Shown here one piece after another: positions 28,098-37,919 of a DNA stretch of 64,000 nt. Below the pieces are notes generated by a model, which searched no databases, had not been told where the DNA came from, and saw nothing but the letters and a program-made list of their open reading frames with translations. The stretch's first letter is position 1. The number at the start of each line of letters is the position of its first letter. This DNA is from an uncultured Paracoccaceae bacterium (GTDB lineage Bacteria; Pseudomonadota; Alphaproteobacteria; Rhodobacterales; Rhodobacteraceae): contig CANMIX010000004.1 of NCBI GenBank assembly GCA_947497985.1, forward strand, positions 62,001 to 126,000. The letters are read 5' to 3'. The position numbers and the translations under genes were made by a program.

Positions 28098-28133
28098 TAA
28101 AACAACACCGCCCTGTGGGACAGGACGGCGTTT
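28098..28133 (-). terminator. Terminator after moeA
   Basis: Read on the minus strand, CGCCGTCCTGT pairs with ACAGGGCGGTG across a short loop, followed by TTGTTTT. It lies directly downstream of moeA and separates the trpG-moeA run from lexA. Confidence 0.7.
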
Positions 28134-28160
28134 CACAGTGGTGACCGTGAATTGTACAGA

Positions 28161-29327
28161 TTAGATTAGCATATAGCTGACGTCCGCGCCCACAGTTAGC
28201 GCTGGGTCATGTGGCGCGCGCAGTAACAAAGCGTTTGCATCCGCAAGGACCGACAACAAAGCGCTGTCTTGATTGTCGCAAGCTGTGATCCCATCTGCGG
28301 TCAGCACCGCACGCATGTAATGGGCACGCGGGCCGTTTGCACCAAGCGGCTGCAACAGTTGTGTGGACTGGATAGTAGTGCCATCGGGCAGACCCAGCAT
28401 CCGTTCCACCACCGGTTTCAGGAACACATGTCCACATACCATCGCCGAGACCGGATTGCCGGGCAGGCCGATCATAGCCGCATCGCCCATGCGACCACCC
28501 ATCAGGGGTTTGCCGGGGCGCATTGCGACCTTGTAAAAGGACTGCTCCATCCCGAGATCCTGCGCCACTTGGCCGACCAAATCATGGTCCCCAACGGAGG
28601 CACCGCCGATGGTCACAACCAGATCCGCCCCTTTGGCCAAGTTAAACGCCGCTTCAAGCGCGGGTTTCTCGTCGCGGGCGATGGGCAGAATACGAACAGA
28701 GGCGCCAAGGTTTTCAAGCAGGGCTTTGAGGCCAAATGTGTTTGAGGCAATGATCTGGTCCGGACCCGGAACCTCACCCGGCATGACCAGCTCATCCCCG
28801 GTGGAAATAAGCGCGATATCCGGTTTGCGCCGCACCGGCACCTGCGGGATGTTCATCGACGCCAGCAATGCGATATCCGCCGACGTCAGACGCTTGGGCG
28901 CCGACATGACATCGCCGATTTTGAAATCGCCGCCAGCGGGGCGTATGTTGTGACCGCCGGGCTGGTCCAGAATGGTGATCAGATCCCCTTTGCGGTCGAC
29001 GTCTTCTTGGATAACGACAAAGCTCGCGCCTTCGGGCACCGGCGCGCCGGTAAAAATGCGCACGGCCTGTCCGGGGCCCACCCGTCCATCAAAGCGGTGA
29101 CCGGCAGCAGATTCGCCAATTACCTTGAACATGGCGTGCGATTCAACCTCGGCCTTGTTCACCGCATAGCCGTCCATCGCGGAGGCTGCAAACGGCGGCT
29201 GTTCCCGTCGAGCGGTGACGTCCTGCGCCAAAACCCGACCGGCCGCCTTGGCCAAGGGGACCTCTTCGACGCCCAACGGGGAGACGAGATCCAGAAGATG
29301 TTCAAGCGCTGTGTTGACTGAGATCAT
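28161..29327 (-). CDS. moeA: Molybdopterin molybdenumtransferase MoeA
   Basis: MoeA inserts molybdate into adenylated molybdopterin. The 388-residue protein has PPFAASAMDGYAV at the N-terminus, IFTGAPVPEGAS, the Asp/Ser-rich active-site region SVGDHDLV, and GLPGNPVSAMV. Its start abuts the moaC stop directly. It is the last gene of the trp-moa run. Confidence 0.96.
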   Translation of the reverse strand: MISVNTALEHLLDLVSPLGVEEVPLAKAAGRVLAQDVTARREQPPFAASAMDGYAVNKAEVESHAMFKVIGESAAGHRFDGRVGPGQAVRIFTGAPVPEGASFVVIQEDVDRKGDLITILDQPGGHNIRPAGGDFKIGDVMSAPKRLTSADIALLASMNIPQVPVRRKPDIALISTGDELVMPGEVPGPDQIIASNTFGLKALLENLGASVRILPIARDEKPALEAAFNLAKGADLVVTIGGASVGDHDLVGQVAQDLGMEQSFYKVAMRPGKPLMGGRMGDAAMIGLPGNPVSAMVCGHVFLKPVVERMLGLPDGTTIQSTQLLQPLGANGPRAHYMRAVLTADGITACDNQDSALLSVLADANALLLRAPHDPALTVGADVSYMLI

Positions 29328-29798
29328 TTAGGCCTCGTACCGCCCTGATTTTCCGCCATCTTTCAGCGTTACACGGACACCGCCGATCTCCATCGCTTTG
29401 TCAGCGGCCTTGCACATGTCGTAGACAGTGAGCGCCGCAGTGGAGACCGCTGTAAGAGCCTCCATTTCAACCCCGGTCTGACCGGTGGTTTTGACTGTCG
29501 CCTCGATCTGGACACCAGGCAATTCCGGGGCGAGTGTAAGTTCAACCGCGACCTTGGTGACGGGTAGCGGGTGACACAATGGGATCAAATCCGAGGTTTT
29601 TTTGGCCCCCATGATGCCTGCCAAACGCGCCACGCCCAAGACATCGCCCTTTTTCGCGCGCCCATCAGAGATCAAGTCAAACGTCTGTTGTGCCATTGTG
29701 ACATGACCGGTTGCGGTGGCGATACGCGAGGTGACAGCCTTGTCAGAGACATCCACCATATGGGCGTCGCCCTTTTTGTCGAAATGCGTGAGGCTCAT
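29328..29798 (-). CDS. moaC: Cyclic pyranopterin monophosphate synthase
   Basis: MoaC converts the MoaA product to cPMP, the first stable molybdopterin precursor. The 156-residue protein has [13 protein letters not shown] and [23 protein letters not shown], both family signatures. The ATG at 29798 lies 4 bp after the trpC stop, and the longer in-frame reading would overlap trpC. Confidence 0.96.
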   Translation of the reverse strand: MSLTHFDKKGDAHMVDVSDKAVTSRIATATGHVTMAQQTFDLISDGRAKKGDVLGVARLAGIMGAKKTSDLIPLCHPLPVTKVAVELTLAPELPGVQIEATVKTTGQTGVEMEALTAVSTAALTVYDMCKAADKAMEIGGVRVTLKDGGKSGRYEA

Positions 29799-29802
29799 GG
29801 CG

Positions 29803-30612
29803 TTACGCTCCCGGTTGGGCTGGATTGGCGAGCAGATCATGGGTGGCTTTGGCCACGTCATCCTGCCGCATCAGGCTTTCACCGATCAGGAAACTGCGCG
29901 CGCCGTAACGCGACATATCGGCCAGGTCTTCGGGATTGAACAGGCCGCTTTCACAGACAATCGTGCGGTCTGCGGGCACTTGTTTCGACAAGATCCGTGT
30001 TGTGTCGAGCGTTGTTTCAAAGGTTTTCAGATTGCGATTGTTGATCCCCATCAAGGGAGACTTCAGATCGCAGGCACGCTCAAGCTCTTCGGCGTTATGG
30101 ACCTCCAACAGGACATCCATACCCCATTCAAAGGCGCAGGCCTCCAGTTCGGCGGCTTGGGCGTCCGAGACCGAGGCGAGGATGATCAGGATACAGTCCG
30201 CATTCAGTGCGCGAGCCTCGGCCACTTGATAGGTGTCATACATGAAATCTTTGCGCAGCGCGGGTAGGGCGCAGGCTGCACGTGCATTGACCAAGAACTC
30301 CTTGGCGCCTTGGAAACTGGGTGTATCGGTCAGGACCGAAAGGCATGTGGCACCCCCAGCTTCATAGGCTTGCGCGATGGAAACAGGATCAAAATCGGCA
30401 CGGATCAGACCTTTGGATGGGCTGGCTTTTTTAACCTCAGCGATCAAACCGTAACCCTCGCGGCTGGCGGTGATCAGCTTGTCGGCAAAGCCCCGTACCG
30501 GGTCGGCGGCTTTGGCCTCTGCTTCAACCTCGGCCAGCGGTTTGGCCGCTTTGTCGGCGGCGACTTCTTCGAGCTTGTAGGCTTTGATCTTGTCGAGCAC
30601 GTTTTCAGTCAT
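29803..30612 (-). CDS. trpC: Indole-3-glycerol phosphate synthase
   Basis: TrpC closes the indole ring in tryptophan synthesis. The 269-residue TIM barrel shows [53 protein letters not shown] and [11 protein letters not shown]. It is monofunctional, not fused to TrpF. It is followed within 4 bp by moaC and preceded by ung. Confidence 0.97.
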   Translation of the reverse strand: MTENVLDKIKAYKLEEVAADKAAKPLAEVEAEAKAADPVRGFADKLITASREGYGLIAEVKKASPSKGLIRADFDPVSIAQAYEAGGATCLSVLTDTPSFQGAKEFLVNARAACALPALRKDFMYDTYQVAEARALNADCILIILASVSDAQAAELEACAFEWGMDVLLEVHNAEELERACDLKSPLMGINNRNLKTFETTLDTTRILSKQVPADRTIVCESGLFNPEDLADMSRYGARSFLIGESLMRQDDVAKATHDLLANPAQPGA

Positions 30613-30627
30613 GGCGCGGCCTTTCGG

Positions 30628-31278
30628 TTATTGGCTCCAGTCAATGGGCGAATGCCCCTGTTGGGTAAGCCAGTCGTTCACATTTGAAAAGGGGCGAGAC
30701 CCGAAAAAGCCACGTCGCGCCGACAAGGGCGACGGATGGGCGGACTTGAGGATCAGATGAGTGTCGCCTTGAATGTATTTCTCGAGCTTTTGCGCGGTGT
30801 TACCCCACAGAATAAAGGCAGTGGGGCGGGTTGAGCAGTGCTGCAAAATCTGGTGCACCAACGGGGCCCAGCCCAGACGTTTGTGACCATCTGCCTCACC
30901 CGCAGGGACCGAGAGCGCAGTGTTCAGCAATAAAACACCCTGTTTCGCCCAGCCCCGCAAATCACCGTTAGGGCGCGTAATATGAAGATCCGCCTCCAAC
31001 TCTTTGTAAATGTTACCAAGTGACCGTGGGAGAGGGCGCACATCGGGCTCGGTCGAAAACGCCAGCCCATGCGCGTGTCCGGGCGTTGGATAAGGGTCTT
31101 GCCCAAGGATAACCACTCGGGTGCTGCCGGGCGCTGTCAGATCAAGCGCTGCAAATCTGTCCGGGTTTGGCGGCAGGATCTGACGCGGATCATCAGCAAG
31201 CGCGGCCTCAATCCGGGGCCAATCCTGGGTAAAAAACGGCAAGTGTCCCCAGGCGGCCGGGATAGTGTGGGAAGACAT
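30628..31278 (-). CDS. ung: Uracil-DNA glycosylase
   Basis: Ung removes uracil from DNA. The 216-residue protein has the water-activating motif GQDPYPTPGHAHGLAFS and the minor-groove loop HPSPLSARRGFFGS. A TTG two codons upstream is possible; the ATG at 31278 is preferred. It sits between trpD and trpC in the same direction, a placement that splits the trpGDC run. Confidence 0.96.
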   Translation of the reverse strand: MSSHTIPAAWGHLPFFTQDWPRIEAALADDPRQILPPNPDRFAALDLTAPGSTRVVILGQDPYPTPGHAHGLAFSTEPDVRPLPRSLGNIYKELEADLHITRPNGDLRGWAKQGVLLLNTALSVPAGEADGHKRLGWAPLVHQILQHCSTRPTAFILWGNTAQKLEKYIQGDTHLILKSAHPSPLSARRGFFGSRPFSNVNDWLTQQGHSPIDWSQ

Positions 31279-31344
31279 CAGCAATGGAGCCTTTTTAGGT
31301 GCCAGAAACTCCCGGGCCTTATAGCAAAAGCCCGGAGGTTTGGA

Positions 31345-32358
31345 TCAGGCAGATGTCAAAGCGGCCAGCGCTTCGACTTTGGATTTTGCGGCGCCGCTGT
31401 CGATGCTTTCACGTGCTTTTTCAACACCTTCGGCGAGGGTGCTTACGTCGCTCGCAACAACCAGTGCCGCAGCCGTATTCAGCAAAACCGCATCCCGGTA
31501 GGCGGAGACCTCACCTGCCAGAAGCGCGCGGAAGGCAATTGCGTTTTCTTCGGGCGTGCCGCCGATGATGGCCTCAAACGGGTGGATGGGAAGTCCTGCG
31601 TCTTCGGGGTGGACCTCAAAATCGGTCACCGACCCTTCGTCCAGACCAGATACCCAAGAGGTGCCGGTGATTGTCAGCTCATCCGTGCCATCGGACCCAT
31701 GCACAAGCCAGGCTTTCTCAGCACCAAGGGCTTGTAGGGTTTCGGCCATGGGTCGGATCAGGTCACGGCTAAAGGCGCCGGTCAATTGACGGGTCACGCC
31801 GGCCGGGTTGGTCAGCGGGCCAAGAATGTTGAAGATCGTCCGCGTGCCCAGTTCCTGTCGCGTCGGCATAACATGGGCCACGGCGGGATGGTGAACCGGT
31901 GCCATCAGAAAGCCAATTCCGACCTCATTGATTGCGCGTTCCATCACAGGAGCGCCCGCCATCACATTGATTCCCATCTGAGATTGCAAATCAGCGGTGC
32001 CTGATTTCGAGGACAGATTGCGGTTGCCATGTTTGGCGACAACAACGCCCGCACCAGCGGCAACAAAAGCCGTGGCGGTGGAGATATTCAATGTGTTTTT
32101 GCCATCACCGCCGGTGCCGACGATGTCCATCGCACCAACTGGCGCAGTCACAGCGTTGCATTTGGCCCGCATCACGGCGGCGGCGGCGGCGTATTCTTCC
32201 ACCGTCTCGCCACGGGTCCGCAGGGCCATCAACAAGCCGCCAATTTGGCTGGGCGTCGCAGCACCGTCAAAAAGAATGCCAAAGGCTTCCTCGGCTTCAT
32301 CGCGGGTTAGGGGACGGTCAGCGGCAGCTCCGATCAGCGGTTTGAGTGCGTCGCTCAT
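31345..32358 (-). CDS. trpD: Anthranilate phosphoribosyltransferase
   Basis: TrpD joins anthranilate and PRPP. The 337-residue protein has the PRPP-binding [26 protein letters not shown] and [14 protein letters not shown] [12 protein letters not shown]. Its ATG overlaps the trpG stop (ATGA), so the two are coupled. Confidence 0.97.
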   Translation of the reverse strand: MSDALKPLIGAAADRPLTRDEAEEAFGILFDGAATPSQIGGLLMALRTRGETVEEYAAAAAVMRAKCNAVTAPVGAMDIVGTGGDGKNTLNISTATAFVAAGAGVVVAKHGNRNLSSKSGTADLQSQMGINVMAGAPVMERAINEVGIGFLMAPVHHPAVAHVMPTRQELGTRTIFNILGPLTNPAGVTRQLTGAFSRDLIRPMAETLQALGAEKAWLVHGSDGTDELTITGTSWVSGLDEGSVTDFEVHPEDAGLPIHPFEAIIGGTPEENAIAFRALLAGEVSAYRDAVLLNTAAALVVASDVSTLAEGVEKARESIDSGAAKSKVEALAALTSA

Positions 32359-32936
32359 GCTGGCACCTTCATCTCATCCAGAAAGTTTTTCAGCAGCGCG
32401 TGACCATGTTCCGACGCAATTGATTCCGGGTGGAATTGAACGCCGTGGATGGGCAGCTCTTTGTGTTGCAGGCCCATGATGGTGCCGTCTTCCAGCTCAG
32501 CCGTGATTTCCAGACAGTCGGGCAGGGTCTCACGCTCAACCACCAGCGAGTGATACCGAGTGGCTTCAAACGGTGTAGGCAGACCTGCAAACAGGCCCTT
32601 GCCGGTGTGGTTCATTGTGCCCATCTTTCCGTGCACGATCTCGTGGCAGCGGGTCACGGTGCCACCAAAAGATTGCCCAATGGTCTGATGTCCAAGGCAA
32701 ACTCCCATCAAAGGGGTCCTGGTTTCTGCCGCAGCCTCGGTCAAGGCGAGGCAAATTCCGGCCTGATCAGGGTCGCAGGGGCCCGGCGACAACAGGATCG
32801 CAGCAGGGTTCAGCGCCATCGCGGCCTGCACGTCCAAGGCATCATTGCGGTGCACCTGAACGTCGGCTCCCAACTCGCCCAGATAGTGGACGAGATTGTA
32901 AGTAAATGAATCATAGTTGTCGATTAGCAGCAGCAT
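32355..32936 (-). CDS. trpG: Anthranilate synthase amidotransferase subunit
   Basis: TrpG supplies ammonia from glutamine to TrpE. The 193-residue class I amidotransferase shows the oxyanion strand LLSPGPCDP, the nucleophile Cys in [15 protein letters not shown], and His/Glu in [10 protein letters not shown]. The start [15 protein letters not shown] is chosen. The partner gene trpE is 5 kb away and is separated from trpG by three plus-strand genes. Confidence 0.96.
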   Translation of the reverse strand: MLLLIDNYDSFTYNLVHYLGELGADVQVHRNDALDVQAAMALNPAAILLSPGPCDPDQAGICLALTEAAAETRTPLMGVCLGHQTIGQSFGGTVTRCHEIVHGKMGTMNHTGKGLFAGLPTPFEATRYHSLVVERETLPDCLEITAELEDGTIMGLQHKELPIHGVQFHPESIASEHGHALLKNFLDEMKVPA

Positions 32937-33130
32937 GGTTCGCGGCCTCGTTTTAGGCTGGCGGGACAGGGCCCCACCGCAGTATAGTCGTCGCAACATA
33001 GATGTTCAGGGATGTGCGGCAGCGTCAAGAGCAGTTGAGCCTGCCAATGACGTATAGACTGTGTAAATGCCGGAAAACGGCGTTATCATACGCGCATACC
33101 TTGGCCACATAGACGAGAGGCGAGACAGGT

Positions 33131-34714
33131 ATGCGGGGATTTTTGGGAGGCGCCGCCATTGGCGCATTGGTCTCGGGACTTGGGGCAGCGCTGGCCTCGT
33201 TGGCAGTTCCGTTGCCACAGACCATTGAAGTATCCAGCGAGGATCCGCTGGTCTCGAACGCGCCAAATGTTGCAGCACCAGTTGCAACAGAGGCGAGCGT
33301 GCCGGACGCTGACTTGGTCGAAGTCGCGCCAACCGTTCCAAGCAGCCCCGAAGTCGTGGACGATACGGCCTCTATCACGCCTGGCGTAAGCACACCGGCT
33401 GCAAAACCTGTTGTCGAGGATGCAACCAGCACATTTTCGGATATCGACTTTCCCACAAGCACCGTACCAGAGGTGAGCCAGCCCCAAGGACTTGGGGCCG
33501 GATTGCCTGCTGCGTCGCTTCCGGCTCCGGATGTACCGGCTGGCGATAGTGCCCCGGTGATCGAAACCGCGTCAGCGCCTTTGCCGGCTGATGTGCCCGC
33601 GGCCATCGTCGAAAACATTCCGACCGACACAACTGTGGCAGCGACCGAGGAAACCGCGGTCGCCATACCGACGGCGCCAGAACTGGGCGAGACGGACAAC
33701 CCGGTCGAAATTGCCGTTGAGCCTGAAACAGGGGCATCGGGCGTGGAAACACCAACCGGGCCTGAGGAAAACCTAAAACCCGCAGCACCTGAGATCGCGG
33801 TGAACGTCCCTCAGATCGAGGCTCCACAGCTGGGCGGAGGTCTGGCAGGGCTCACCTTGCCACAAGTTGCAGCGCCAAACGCGCCGCGTGATGTGCCTGG
33901 CGAAGACCCTGTGCTGGAACCGCAAGCCCAAGCGCCCTCGGATGAGAATCGCCCCAGCATTGGAACCCCTGGCGTTCAGCTTGGCACACAAGGATCAGTA
34001 ACCGGAACGACAGCACAAACGTCTCAGTCGGATTTGCCAGCTTTTGTGCGCAACGCAGAAGAATTCATTGCGCTTGACGATCGCCCTTTGATGTCGATTG
34101 TCTTGATAGACGAAGCCGACAGTGTCGATGCGGATGCATTGGAAGAGTTTCCCTATCCGCTGACATTTGCAATCCGGGCGGATGACCCAAGGGCTACAGC
34201 CAAAGCACAAGCCCGACGCGCGGCCGGCTTTGAAGTATTGATGCTGGTCGATCTGCCGCGTGAGGCCGGCCCTCGCGAAGCGGAAGCCGCGATGGAAGTC
34301 TGGGCACCTAAACTGCCACAAGCGATTGGCATATTAGAAGGGGTCGACACCGGTTTCCAAGGCAACCGCCCGCTCGCCGATCAGATGGCCGCGCTGACTG
34401 CGTCCAGCGGATTGGGTTTGGTGACCCAGGCCAAAGGCCTAAACACAGTTCAGAAACTTGCGCAGCGTGATGGCGTCCCATCGGGCCTTGTGTTCCGTGA
34501 TTTTGACGGCGCAGGCCAGGACCCACGCGCCATTCGGCGGTTCCTGGATCAAGCAGCGTTTCGCGCCAGTCAAGAAGGTGCGGTGATCATGTTAGGCCGC
34601 TTACAACCGGACACGATTTCGGCACTTTTGTTGTGGGGTTTGCAAGATCGCGCAAGCCGTGTCCAATTGGCTCCGATTTCGGCCAGTCTGCGAACGGGCC
34701 TACAAGGCGGCTAG
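33131..34714 (+). CDS. Divergent polysaccharide deacetylase family protein
   Basis: The 527-residue protein has three parts: a hydrophobic N-terminal anchor or signal (about 3-26), a long Pro/Ala/Glu/Val/Thr-rich disordered stretch (about 30-300), and a deacetylase-like barrel of the YibQ type (about 315-520; DRPLMSIVLIDEADSVD, FEVLMLVDLPRE, GILEGVDTGFQGN, EGAVIMLGRLQPDTI). The family is envelope-associated and divergent from true chitin deacetylases. The linker suggests a reach across the periplasm. RBS GAGAGGCGAGACAGG precedes the ATG. Confidence 0.85.
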   Translation: MRGFLGGAAIGALVSGLGAALASLAVPLPQTIEVSSEDPLVSNAPNVAAPVATEASVPDADLVEVAPTVPSSPEVVDDTASITPGVSTPAAKPVVEDATSTFSDIDFPTSTVPEVSQPQGLGAGLPAASLPAPDVPAGDSAPVIETASAPLPADVPAAIVENIPTDTTVAATEETAVAIPTAPELGETDNPVEIAVEPETGASGVETPTGPEENLKPAAPEIAVNVPQIEAPQLGGGLAGLTLPQVAAPNAPRDVPGEDPVLEPQAQAPSDENRPSIGTPGVQLGTQGSVTGTTAQTSQSDLPAFVRNAEEFIALDDRPLMSIVLIDEADSVDADALEEFPYPLTFAIRADDPRATAKAQARRAAGFEVLMLVDLPREAGPREAEAAMEVWAPKLPQAIGILEGVDTGFQGNRPLADQMAALTASSGLGLVTQAKGLNTVQKLAQRDGVPSGLVFRDFDGAGQDPRAIRRFLDQAAFRASQEGAVIMLGRLQPDTISALLLWGLQDRASRVQLAPISASLRTGLQGG

Positions 34715-34893
34715 TGCGAATTAAGTGCGTTAAATCATAACCTTATTATTGGAATTCCATCTGCGCTGCGAGCAACTCCCTCGTCAGCGGCGCAGAAAAT
34801 CTCCCCTGAAACCGGACGTCCAATTCGTCATAAAAGTTACGTATGTGAACGATAGAGGGGCCGCACCCAGTTCACATTAGCCAGGGGAAAGAA

Positions 34894-36771
34894 ATGGCCG
34901 ATAAACGTGTAGATCTGTCGTGGGACGAGTGGGACGAATTGAACGACCCGCGTCCTGACCAAAACGAGTTTGACCAAGTTGTTGAAAACGCACTGTCGCG
35001 TCGTGGGTTCCTGAGCGGCCTTGTGGCCTTTGGTTCGGGCGCTGCTGTTATGGGCACCGGCGCTTTGTTGTCGTCAACCGCAGAAGCTGCAACTACCAGC
35101 CGCTTTGCGTTTAAGCCGATTGAGATTGCAACCGACGCCACCGTACATGTTCCCGAAGGGTACACCTGGGACATCCTGACCCGCTGGGGCGACCCGCTGT
35201 TCTCAGACGCGCCTGAATTCAGCCACGAGACCGGTGGTGATATCGCCTCGGACCGTATCTTTGGTGAAAACACCGACGGTATGGAGCTGTATGAAGTGGG
35301 CGACAAGCAGCTGATCGCTGTGAACCACGAATACGTTAACCCCAAGATCAATCTGCCCAAGAACGAAGACGGCGTTCCGACGTCCGCCGCAGAAGTGCGC
35401 AAACTGCAGAACCTGCAGGGCGTTTCGGTCATGGAAGTTGAAGAGTCTGAGGGTGGTTGGAAAGTTGTCCAAGACAGCGCCTATAACCGCCGCATCCACC
35501 AGAACACCCCGATGCGCATCGCAGGTCCTGCGGCAGGTCACGATCTGCTGAAGACAGACGCCGATCCAGCCGGTATCGAAGTTCTGGGCACCATGAACAA
35601 CTGTGGTTCCGGTAAAACCCCTTGGGGCACATATCTGACCTGCGAAGAGAACTTTAACGGCTACTTCGGCTCCACCGATGAGACCGCAGAACTGCCTGCG
35701 GCATTCTCGCGCTACGGCATCAAAGCCGAGAGCCGCTACTCCTACGAAAAGTTCGACCCACGCTACGATCTGTCGAAGAACCCGAACGAGCCGAACCGTT
35801 TTGGCTATATCGTGGAAATCGACCCGACCGATCCAGAAAGCAAGCCAGTTAAGCGCACCGCTCTGGGCCGCTTCAAGCATGAAAACGCCGCTGTTGTGAT
35901 CGCAAAAGACGGCCGTATTGTTGTCTACCTCGGTGATGATGAGCGTGGTGAATTCCTCTATCGCTATGTCTCCAACGGCGTTTATCAGCCTGGCGGCGAC
36001 ACCGAGAACCTGCTGAACGAAGGCACGCTTTATGTGGCCAAGTTCTATGACGATGGCAAAGGTCGTTGGTTGCCGCTGACACCTGAAACCACCGGCATGG
36101 ACGCGGTTGAAATCTGCATCCACACCCGTATGGCGGCCTCTGCAGCTGGCGGCACCACCATGGACCGTCCGGAATGGGTTGCGACCAACCCAATCGCAGT
36201 TGAAGCCTATTGCGCGCTGACCAACAACCGCAACCGCGGTGTGAAGCCAAACGCAGGTGGTGACGACACATCGGTCAACGCAGCCAACCCACGCGAAGCC
36301 AACAACTATGGCCAGATCGTGCGCTGGACCCCGGTGGAAGAGAACCACGCAGCCGATACATTCGACTGGGATCTCTATGTCATGGCGGGCAACCCGAACG
36401 TACACGGTGACGAATATGCGGGCTCCGCAAACGTGCACCCAGGTAACATGTTCAACTCGCCCGATGGTATGGCGTTCGACACAGCTGGCCTATTGTGGAT
36501 CCAGACGGACGGTAACTTCAAAAACGAAGGCGATTTCGAAGGTCAGGGCAACAACCAGATGCTGGTTGGCGATCCGGTCACCGGCGAAATCGTGCGCTTT
36601 ATGACCGTCCCTTACGGCGCGGAAGTCACCGGCATCTGCTGGTCCTCTGACCGTCGTTCGTTGTTCGTCGGCGTTCAGCACCCTGCCGCACCGTTCCCAG
36701 ACGGTGAAGGCAAGTTGGCACGTTCTGCAGTGATCGTTGTTAAGCGTGAAGACGGCGGCCTGCTCGGTTAA
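34894..36771 (+). CDS. phoX: PhoX-family alkaline phosphatase, Tat-exported
   Basis: PhoX enzymes are calcium/iron-dependent periplasmic phosphatases for organic phosphate. The 625-residue protein has a long n-region, then the twin-arginine signal SRRGFLSGLVAFGSGAA (Arg36-Arg37) ending near AEA-ATT. The catalytic domain (DUF839) contains NCGSGKTPWGTYLTCEENFNGYF and NPNEPNRFGYIVEIDP, both characteristic. It is monocistronic with a strong terminator. Only a weak Pho-box-like match is present upstream (see rejected list). Confidence 0.94.
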   Translation: MADKRVDLSWDEWDELNDPRPDQNEFDQVVENALSRRGFLSGLVAFGSGAAVMGTGALLSSTAEAATTSRFAFKPIEIATDATVHVPEGYTWDILTRWGDPLFSDAPEFSHETGGDIASDRIFGENTDGMELYEVGDKQLIAVNHEYVNPKINLPKNEDGVPTSAAEVRKLQNLQGVSVMEVEESEGGWKVVQDSAYNRRIHQNTPMRIAGPAAGHDLLKTDADPAGIEVLGTMNNCGSGKTPWGTYLTCEENFNGYFGSTDETAELPAAFSRYGIKAESRYSYEKFDPRYDLSKNPNEPNRFGYIVEIDPTDPESKPVKRTALGRFKHENAAVVIAKDGRIVVYLGDDERGEFLYRYVSNGVYQPGGDTENLLNEGTLYVAKFYDDGKGRWLPLTPETTGMDAVEICIHTRMAASAAGGTTMDRPEWVATNPIAVEAYCALTNNRNRGVKPNAGGDDTSVNAANPREANNYGQIVRWTPVEENHAADTFDWDLYVMAGNPNVHGDEYAGSANVHPGNMFNSPDGMAFDTAGLLWIQTDGNFKNEGDFEGQGNNQMLVGDPVTGEIVRFMTVPYGAEVTGICWSSDRRSLFVGVQHPAAPFPDGEGKLARSAVIVVKREDGGLLG

Positions 36772-36796
36772 ACGGCTTTAGACAAAAAAGCAGCAG

Positions 36797-36826
36797 AGGC
36801 GCGCCCCAACTGGCGCGCCTTTTTTG
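36797..36826 (+). terminator. Terminator after phoX
   Basis: The 9-bp stem AGGCGCGCC (36797-36805) / GGCGCGCCT (36812-36820) is followed by a T-run. Confidence 0.92.
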
Positions 36827-36925
36827 ACTCCACAAAAACGTGTGAACACAAGTTACAATTGCATGCTACGGTTTTCCTGACACAAAAACTTGGTCATCAT
36901 ACGACCACTGACAGGAGGGCTAGAA

Positions 36926-37828
36926 ATGACAACCGAAACCAACACACGCAAAAAGGCCAGTGATTTTGACCAACGGATCCTTGAGATCTTTGATGGGTAT
37001 GTCCACGGCCAGATCAGCAAACGCGAATTTATGACCCAAGCTGGACGCTATGCTGCCGCTGGCGTCACCGGCGCGATGCTGTTCGAACAGCTGCAACCCA
37101 ACTACGCATGGGCCGCACAGGTGGCAGAAGATGATCCAGCGATTGAAACCGAATGGGTGGAATATGAAAGCCCCGAAGGCCACGGCACCATTCGCGGCTT
37201 GATGGCGAAACCTGCCGGAGCGAGCGGCAAACTGCCTGCCGTTTTGGTTGTACATGAAAATCGCGGCCTGAACCCTTACATCCAGGACGTTGTGCGCCGT
37301 GCTGCCAAAGCGGGCTATCTGGCGCTTGGTCCCGATGGGCTGTCGCCTTTGGGCGGCTATCCTGGCACGGATGACGAAGGTCGCACCATGCAGCGCAGCA
37401 TGGATCGCGCCAAGCTGATGGAAGACTTCTTTGCAGCCTTTGAACACCTGCGCGACCATGAAGGCTCCACAGGGAAGGTCGGCGCAGTTGGATTCTGCTA
37501 TGGCGGTGGTGTATGTAATGCACTGGCCGTGGCTTATCCTGATCTCGCCGCATCGGTCCCGTTTTATGGCCGCCAACCTGCGGCTGAAGATGTACCATCG
37601 ATCCAGGCCCCGCTGATGATCCAATATGCTGGGCTCGACAATCGCGTAAACGAGGGGTGGGAGGCCTATTCCGCCGCTCTACGTGAACATCAAAAACAGT
37701 TCACCGTGCATTTTTACCCAGACGTGAACCACGGGTTCCACAATGACACGACCCCACGTTACGACGAAGCCGCAGCAACGCTTGCCTGGGAGCGCACGTT
37801 GGAATTCTTTGAAGAAAACCTGACCTGA
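36926..37828 (+). CDS. Dienelactone hydrolase family protein
   Basis: The 300-residue alpha/beta hydrolase has the triad Cys191 (GFCYGGG), Asp238 (YAGLDNR) and His269 (VNHGFHND). The N-terminal 65 residues carry [21 protein letters not shown], similar to a Tat signal but with Lys-Arg in place of Arg-Arg, so export is uncertain. It follows AGGAGGG. Substrate is unknown; it shares no operon with aromatic catabolism genes here. Confidence 0.9.
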   Translation: MTTETNTRKKASDFDQRILEIFDGYVHGQISKREFMTQAGRYAAAGVTGAMLFEQLQPNYAWAAQVAEDDPAIETEWVEYESPEGHGTIRGLMAKPAGASGKLPAVLVVHENRGLNPYIQDVVRRAAKAGYLALGPDGLSPLGGYPGTDDEGRTMQRSMDRAKLMEDFFAAFEHLRDHEGSTGKVGAVGFCYGGGVCNALAVAYPDLAASVPFYGRQPAAEDVPSIQAPLMIQYAGLDNRVNEGWEAYSAALREHQKQFTVHFYPDVNHGFHNDTTPRYDEAAATLAWERTLEFFEENLT

Positions 37829-37846
37829 TCATCAGTTAAGGACACA

Positions 37847-37880
37847 AAAAAGGGGCGCGATGATCCGCGCCCCTTTTTCT
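37847..37880. terminator. Bidirectional terminator DLH/trpE
   Basis: The perfect 8-bp stem GGGGCGCG (37852-37859) / CGCGCCCC (37866-37873) has an A-run on the left and a T-run on the right, between the convergent hydrolase and trpE. Confidence 0.92.
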
Positions 37881-37919
37881 TTTTAAAAATACTTCCGTCG
37901 GAGGCATCCGACGTCTGCG

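Noticed and set aside
34808-34860. Possible Pho box before phoX (TCGTCAT-AAAA-GTTACGT)
   Set aside because: Only the first half resembles CTGTCAT; the second matches three of seven bases, too weak to list as a site.
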